DNA of 64,000 bases from Deltaproteobacteria bacterium (lineage in GTDB: Bacteria > JAGRBM01 > JAHCIT01). Shown here in pieces: positions 60,701-64,000 of the stretch. The translations under genes and the position numbers were made by a program. Every line of letters starts with the position of its first letter. Position 1 is the stretch's first letter. The stretch is taken from contig JAHCIT010000004.1 of NCBI GenBank assembly GCA_026129095.1, forward strand, positions 270,850-334,849, written 5' to 3'. The notes under the pieces were generated by a model. That model was given only the letters and a program-made list of their open reading frames with translations. It was not told the DNA's origin and made no database searches.

Positions 60701-61057
60701 CTAGCCCGAAACCCTGACCGTGGCTGCCTTGGTCCGGCAGGATTTCCCGGCGAGGCACCACGTCTTGCCGGCGCTCTGGTCCATCATGTTGTCACGGTCC
60801 TTCACCTCGATCCGGTACAGCTGCCGCCCCTTGACCCGGAAACTGCACTTGTAGGAATCCTCGCAGGCGTGGTCACGGTAGCTCTGCCCGTCAACGACGA
60901 TGAATGGGTCGGGCGGACCGCCCAGGATGTCCCAGGTAGAGCCATCAGGCCGGAGCGGGTCCATCTGGACCGAAATGATCCGCTCAACCGGCGAACTGCA
61001 CCCCGCGAGCGCGGCCAGTGCGAGAGCTGCGGCCATCTGACGGATCAAGGGAGTCAC
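60701..61057 (-). CDS. Small Cys-rich lipoprotein
   Basis: A 118-residue predicted lipoprotein. The GTG start overlaps the TfoX stop as GTGA. The signal is short (TPLIRQMAAALALAALAGC) with a perfect LAGC lipobox. The mature part has DGSTWDILGGPPDPFIVVDG, a segment seen in C2-like periplasmic proteins, and five further Cys in HACEDSYKCSF and WCLAGKSC. Function unknown. It converges on gspK with seven bases between stop codons. A much longer open frame upstream is not used: it lies in the TfoX region and has no protein-like features. Confidence 0.65.
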   Translation of the reverse strand: MTPLIRQMAAALALAALAGCSSPVERIISVQMDPLRPDGSTWDILGGPPDPFIVVDGQSYRDHACEDSYKCSFRVKGRQLYRIEVKDRDNMMDQSAGKTWCLAGKSCRTKAATVRVSG

Positions 61058-61458
61058 CGGCGGGCTCCCCGGCCGGAACGGCGCCGGGGTGCTCCCGGAC
61101 GGGGCCTTAAGCGCGCAGGACGGCATTTCGGGGCCGAGGCCGCCGCGACCGAAGCATCGAGGGCTAGCCGTGCCCATGCAGCGAGTTCCTTGCTGTCCTC
61201 GATGATGTCTGCCGGAACCTCGTAGTAGTTCCTGAGCGCCACCTTCCCGCCGGGGGAAAAGGGTTCCATGCCGGCCGATTCGTACCGGGGGCGGGTTTCC
61301 GGTCCGGTCCGGAAATAAAGCCGCTCTTTCCAGATCAGCCCGAAAAACAGGCCATCGTGATAAAGGCCGTAGCCACCGAACATCGCGCGCGCCGTGGCGC
61401 CGCCCAGCAAGCCAAGCTGATCCAGCACGAAATCCCGGTATGATTCCCCTGCCGCCAT
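61054..61458 (-). CDS. TfoX N-terminal-domain protein
   Basis: A 134-residue protein. Residues 1-95 match the TfoX N-terminal domain: YRDFVLDQLGLLGGATARAM, FGGYGLYHDGLFFGLIWKER, LYFRTG, and RNYYEVPADIIEDSKELAAW. In Haemophilus TfoX/Sxy activates competence genes with CRP, but single-domain TfoX_N proteins are widespread and of unknown role. The last 30 residues form an Arg/Pro-rich tail (RPARLRPRPGAPRRRSGRG). I chose the ATG at 61458, where the domain begins; a GTG at 61521 is the alternative and would add 21 residues. Its stop overlaps the downstream lipoprotein start. Confidence 0.82.
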   Translation of the reverse strand: MAAGESYRDFVLDQLGLLGGATARAMFGGYGLYHDGLFFGLIWKERLYFRTGPETRPRYESAGMEPFSPGGKVALRNYYEVPADIIEDSKELAAWARLALDASVAAASAPKCRPARLRPRPGAPRRRSGRGARR

Positions 61459-61544
61459 GTTGAGGGAGTTTACCGGAGCGGCTGGCTGGAAACAGGGGTC
61501 TGAAGGCCCCTGGGCCGTCACCCGACGAAAGGCGCCTACCGGTC

Positions 61545-61614
61545 TTGACAGAGGGGGGCATTAGCCCCTAAAGCAACGCGCCACCGGGGGTTTTTCACAA
61601 AAAAGTCCCCCCCC
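61545..61614 (+). promoter_or_regulatory. Structured promoter and leader of the zinc-ribbon gene
   Basis: TTGACA (61545-61550) and TAAAGC (61569-61574) are 18 bp apart. A perfect palindrome GGGGC-ATTA-GCCCC (61555-61568) lies in the spacer. Behind the expected start, 61586-61611 can form a hairpin: GGGGG-TTTTT, loop CAC, AAAAA, a 3-nt bulge, CCCCC. It ends about 55 nt before the ATT at 61666. Together they suggest regulated expression of the downstream gene. Confidence 0.45.
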
Positions 61615-61665
61615 GGCAGGCCCCGGAAAGGACTCGTCTTTTCCGGCCTGTGGAGCGAGGCAGCC

Positions 61666-62427
61666 ATTTCATCCCAACTGATCCAGAACCTGCTCAACCT
61701 GGCCCGTTTTGATGACGAGATCACAAGTCTCGAACGAACCGTCAAGGAGAGCCCGGTCAAGCTCGAAGCCTTCGAAGGGCAGATCCGCTCGCAAGGCCAG
61801 GGGGCGGACGTACTGCGCCGCCGCCGGGATGCCCTCCAGAAGAGCCGTGACCAGAAGGTCGTCTTCCTCGCCACCGAGAAGGAGAACCTCAAGCGCATCG
61901 AGGCCCGGCAGCTCCAGATCAAGACCGAGCGCGAGCAGACGGCGGTCATGAAAGAGCTCGAAAACTCCAAACGGATGATCGAGACGGTATCCGACGAGAT
62001 CAAGAAGCTCGAAGTGGACATCGGCATCCAGGTCACCGACCTTACCAGGCTCGAAGAACAGATGAACGCCGAACGCGCCCGGCTGCAGCCGGAAATCGAC
62101 GCCGTGAACACGGCCGCCACCGGGGCCAAGCAGAAGCTGGATTCCATGCTGGCCGACCGGAACAAGCTGATCGAAAAGGTCGACCAGCGGTGGTACCGCG
62201 TCTACGAGCGGGTCCGCTCGGTCAAGGGCCGCGGCATCGTCCCGATCGACTACACCCCCGGTTCCAAGAAGGCCGCCCGCTGCTCCGGCTGCAACATGAC
62301 CGTGCAGATGCAGAAGGTGAACCAGGTGCTCCGCGTTTCGGAGCTCCAGACCTGCGACTACTGCGGCCGCATCCTTTACCACGCCGGTGAGGCCGCCGAA
62401 GACGGCGAAAAGGCCGCCAGCAAGTAA
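61666..62427 (+). CDS. COG1579-type coiled-coil zinc-ribbon protein, probable AUU start
   Basis: A 253-residue protein of the C4-type zinc-ribbon family. Residues 1-170 form a long helical coiled coil (LNLARFDDEITSLERTVKES, LEVDIGIQVTDLTRLEEQM). The C-terminal ribbon is ARCSGCNMTVQ and CDYCGRIL, two C-x2-C pairs. No ATG, GTG or TTG exists in frame before 61948, where only the second half of the domain would remain, so I place the start at ATT 61666, five bases after GAGG. A CTG at 61648 has no ribosome binding site. AUU initiation is known from infC; a sequencing error is the alternative. The DAGK gene follows after 12 bases. Confidence 0.75.
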   Translation: MSSQLIQNLLNLARFDDEITSLERTVKESPVKLEAFEGQIRSQGQGADVLRRRRDALQKSRDQKVVFLATEKENLKRIEARQLQIKTEREQTAVMKELENSKRMIETVSDEIKKLEVDIGIQVTDLTRLEEQMNAERARLQPEIDAVNTAATGAKQKLDSMLADRNKLIEKVDQRWYRVYERVRSVKGRGIVPIDYTPGSKKAARCSGCNMTVQMQKVNQVLRVSELQTCDYCGRILYHAGEAAEDGEKAASK

Positions 62428-62439
62428 CGCTTCCACCCC

Positions 62440-63432
62440 GTGCCCCCAGCATCACCCCGCGCCGGCCTGCTCATCAACCGCAACGCCCGCGGCAACCGGA
62501 AGACGCCCGGCTTCGAGCGCCGCGCCCGGTACCTGCTCGATGACGATTTCGCCATTGTCCGGGCCACGTCCAGCGTGGACGAGGTGGACGGCGTGCTGCG
62601 GGAGTTCGCCTCCGCAAACGTGAACGAGCTGGCTGTTTCGGGCGGAGACGGAACGATCCACTACCTCTATTCCCGGTGGCTCACGCTGTTCGGACCGGAA
62701 AAGCCGGTCCCGCCGCTACTGGTGCTGGGTGATGGCGGCATGAACATGCTGTTCAATGACGTGGGACTGGCGGGCTCGCCCGACGGCGTACTTGTCCGCT
62801 GGGCGGAAATCTTCGAGGAGGGCCGCACTCCGCGCCGGGTACAGCGGAACCTGATCGAGGTGAGATTCGATGGCGGCGACCCCGTTTACTGCTTCACCTT
62901 TACCGATGGCTTCATCGCCAGGTTCGTCCTGAAATACCTGGAAACCGACGGCGGCCCCGCCGAAACCACCAAGATGATTCTCCGGTTCGTGGCCGACGCC
63001 GTGACCCGCCCCGAGCAGGCGTACAATCAATGGTACAAACCGCTGGAGGCGGCCTACCATTCCAGCGAGGGCGTCACCCCCGGCGGCGAGACGCTCACGG
63101 CCCAGACGTTCTGCGTCGCCTCGACCATCCAGACGCTTATCCTGGGCTTCCAGCTTTTCGAGTATCCGCCCCGCACCGGCAGCCACATGGGTTTCATGAC
63201 CTACCGGACCGACAACCTGTACAAGACCGCCGCCTCACTGCCCCTCGTCATGTGGGGGCGCGGACGGTTGCGGAACTGGGGCGACGAGATTCATCTCCGG
63301 CAGTTCGGCCCCCGCAGTCTCAGGATCGAGAACTGCGGACTCACGGTGATTGACGGCGAGCCCTACGAAACCGGCCGGCTCCGGACCTGCGAGCTCACGC
63401 TCGGCCCCACTGTCGATATTACGGTCGTCTGA
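62440..63432 (+). CDS. Diacylglycerol-kinase-family protein (NAD/lipid-kinase fold)
   Basis: A 330-residue protein with the DAGK catalytic fold. The nucleotide-binding motif VSGGDGTIHYLY (GGDGT) and the downstream VLGDGGMNMLFNDVG, the counterpart of the usual PLGTGND loop, are visible. The C-terminal part is beta-rich (LRIENCGLTVIDGEPYETGR). A GTG start follows the zinc-ribbon gene by 12 bp. The degenerate GGMNM in place of GTGND hints at an altered substrate or loss of activity. Substrate unknown. Confidence 0.82.
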   Translation: MPPASPRAGLLINRNARGNRKTPGFERRARYLLDDDFAIVRATSSVDEVDGVLREFASANVNELAVSGGDGTIHYLYSRWLTLFGPEKPVPPLLVLGDGGMNMLFNDVGLAGSPDGVLVRWAEIFEEGRTPRRVQRNLIEVRFDGGDPVYCFTFTDGFIARFVLKYLETDGGPAETTKMILRFVADAVTRPEQAYNQWYKPLEAAYHSSEGVTPGGETLTAQTFCVASTIQTLILGFQLFEYPPRTGSHMGFMTYRTDNLYKTAASLPLVMWGRGRLRNWGDEIHLRQFGPRSLRIENCGLTVIDGEPYETGRLRTCELTLGPTVDITVV

Positions 63433-63452
63433 AAAGGCGGCCCCCAGGCACA

Positions 63453-63524
63453 ATTAAAAGGGGCCGGCTTTCGCCGGCCCCGGGGTCTAGGGAAAACCTC
63501 GATGGAGGCGGAGGGTCCTCCATC
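63453..63524 (-). terminator. Strong intrinsic terminator and preceding 3'UTR hairpin of the small gene
   Basis: On the minus strand a 9-bp perfect stem GGGGCCGGC-GAAA-GCCGGCCCC (63460-63481) with a GNRA tetraloop is followed by TTTTAATTG. Upstream in the same transcript, 63501-63508 and 63517-63524 form a second 8-bp perfect stem (GATGGAGG/CCTCCATC). Both lie within 85 bp of the stop codon at 63537, so they mark the 3' end of the small gene's transcript. The plus strand lacks a T tract here. Confidence 0.85.
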
Positions 63525-63536
63525 GGGGAAGGGGGC

Positions 63537-63761
63537 TTAGTTGTCGGTCACGCGGACCTTCAGACCTTTCAGGTCTCCCTGGAAGCGGATCCGGCCTGCA
63601 TTGATCAGCCGACCCACCGAACGGGCCACGTCGGCCTTGTCCAAGGCCACCTTGGCGGTGGCGAGGGTTTCCACGACGTCGGAGAGAGTGAGCCGCTCGT
63701 CACGCTGGGCCGAGGGGCCCAGGCGACGGAAACCAAGATTGTTGAACTGCGTATCGCTCAC
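63537..63761 (-). CDS. Small conserved-looking protein
   Basis: A 74-residue protein I do not recognise. It is mostly helical with alternating hydrophobic residues (LTLSDVVETLATAKVALDKA, DVARSVGRLINAGRIRFQG), which could be a winged-helix-like or dimerising fold. I chose the GTG at 63761, with GGAGAGG eleven bases upstream, over the GTG at 63788. The terminator behind it is one of the best in the window, so the transcript is probably abundant and short. The region upstream (63762-64000) holds repeated TGTCAA-like motifs and no gene. Confidence 0.7.
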   Translation of the reverse strand: MSDTQFNNLGFRRLGPSAQRDERLTLSDVVETLATAKVALDKADVARSVGRLINAGRIRFQGDLKGLKVRVTDN

Positions 63762-63974
63762 TTTGGTTACGTTCCTCTCCGGACGCACGGCTTGAGGTGC
63801 ACGAAAAATGCCAAAATACCGGCAGGCGTGGCAAAGCCGTCATAAATACGCGCAAAGTTTGACAGAATTCACATTCATGGTCGCCCGATGAATCGCCCAA
63901 AGGGGTGTCAAAAGCGTCAATATCACTGAGGTCTGTCAATTTTCTGACTGCAAAAAATGATCTGCGTCACTTTG

Positions 63975-64000
63975 CGTGGTGAGCCGTGGTGAGCCGTGGT
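63975..64000 (+). repeat. 10-bp tandem repeat cut by the right edge
   Basis: GAGCCGTGGT occurs twice head to tail (63981-63990 and 63991-64000) and is preceded by a partial copy (CGTGGT). The array continues past the edge, so its length is unknown. Confidence 0.6.

Noticed and set aside
63700-63939. 79-codon minus-strand frame overlapping the small gene
   Set aside because: It overlaps the 74-residue gene on the same strand in another frame and has no ribosome binding site or terminator relation of its own.
1-64000. Search by eye for CRISPR repeats, insertion sequences, integrases, toxin-antitoxin or defence genes
   Set aside because: No regularly spaced repeats, transposase motifs or long terminal inverted repeats were seen. 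The window reads as stable chromosomal sequence.

Overview
The window looks like an ordinary chromosomal stretch from a GC-rich (roughly 60-65 %) Gram-negative bacterium. Outer-membrane biology is clear: a type II secretion operon with secretin, several lipobox proteins, and many signal peptides. The gene set (PATAN/DUF4388 and MshEN regulators, mitochondrial-type aconitase, a MoxR-DUF58-BatA-DUF4159 operon, GspC-to-GspK order, a fused CobA-HemD) points to the deltaproteobacterial lineages in the broad sense (Myxococcota, Bdellovibrionota, Desulfobacterota and relatives). That placement is inference. I see no phage, insertion sequence, integrase or CRISPR array.

Layout. 0-0.9 kb: a receiver-PATAN response regulator running off the left edge, with a good sigma70-like promoter. 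1.0-6.0 kb, minus strand: a probable operon of metallo-beta-lactamase-fold protein, enoyl-CoA hydratase/isomerase and acyl-CoA dehydrogenase, then four diverged Cys-rich lipoproteins in tandem. 6.1-10.2 kb: SDR, DUF2231 membrane protein, an ACAD10/11-like dehydrogenase and a membrane histidine kinase. 10.4-18.1 kb, plus strand: tetrapyrrole genes hemC and cobA-hemD, then fmt, rsmB, a VOC protein and aconitase, largely with overlapping start and stop codons. 18.1-25.6 kb: an exported protein, a 65-residue membrane protein, priA, a very long S41 protease and a rhomboid. 25.6-29.9 kb: FGE-like anchored protein, yacG, a TetR regulator with a palindromic operator, tRNA-Phe and a molybdopterin oxidoreductase. 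30.1-38.5 kb: MshEN protein, beta-carbonic anhydrase, then proS, a PATAN protein, pyrF, anmK and a nucleotidyltransferase packed together.

38.5-49.5 kb is one long minus-strand array. In transcription order it holds an XRE regulator, a two-TM sensor-like protein, a lipoprotein, a lone B12-binding domain, a gluzincin peptidase with TPR-like tail, MoxR ATPase, DUF58, BatA-type vWA, DUF4159 and a second vWA/GATase-like membrane protein. It diverges, across a 362-bp AT-rich regulatory region, from the type II secretion operon gspC-D-E-F-G-H-I-J-K (49.9-60.7 kb), which has no gspL/M/N at its end. 60.7-64 kb holds a small lipoprotein, a TfoX-domain protein, a COG1579-type coiled-coil zinc-ribbon protein that appears to start with AUU behind a structured leader, a diacylglycerol-kinase-like protein and a small conserved-looking protein with an excellent terminator. 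A 10-bp tandem repeat is cut by the right edge.

The items most worth a second look are the operonic lipoprotein array, the AUU-initiated gene with its leader, the composition of the XRE/sensor/MoxR-BatA array, and a minus-strand terminator with no visible gene feeding it at 10.25 kb.
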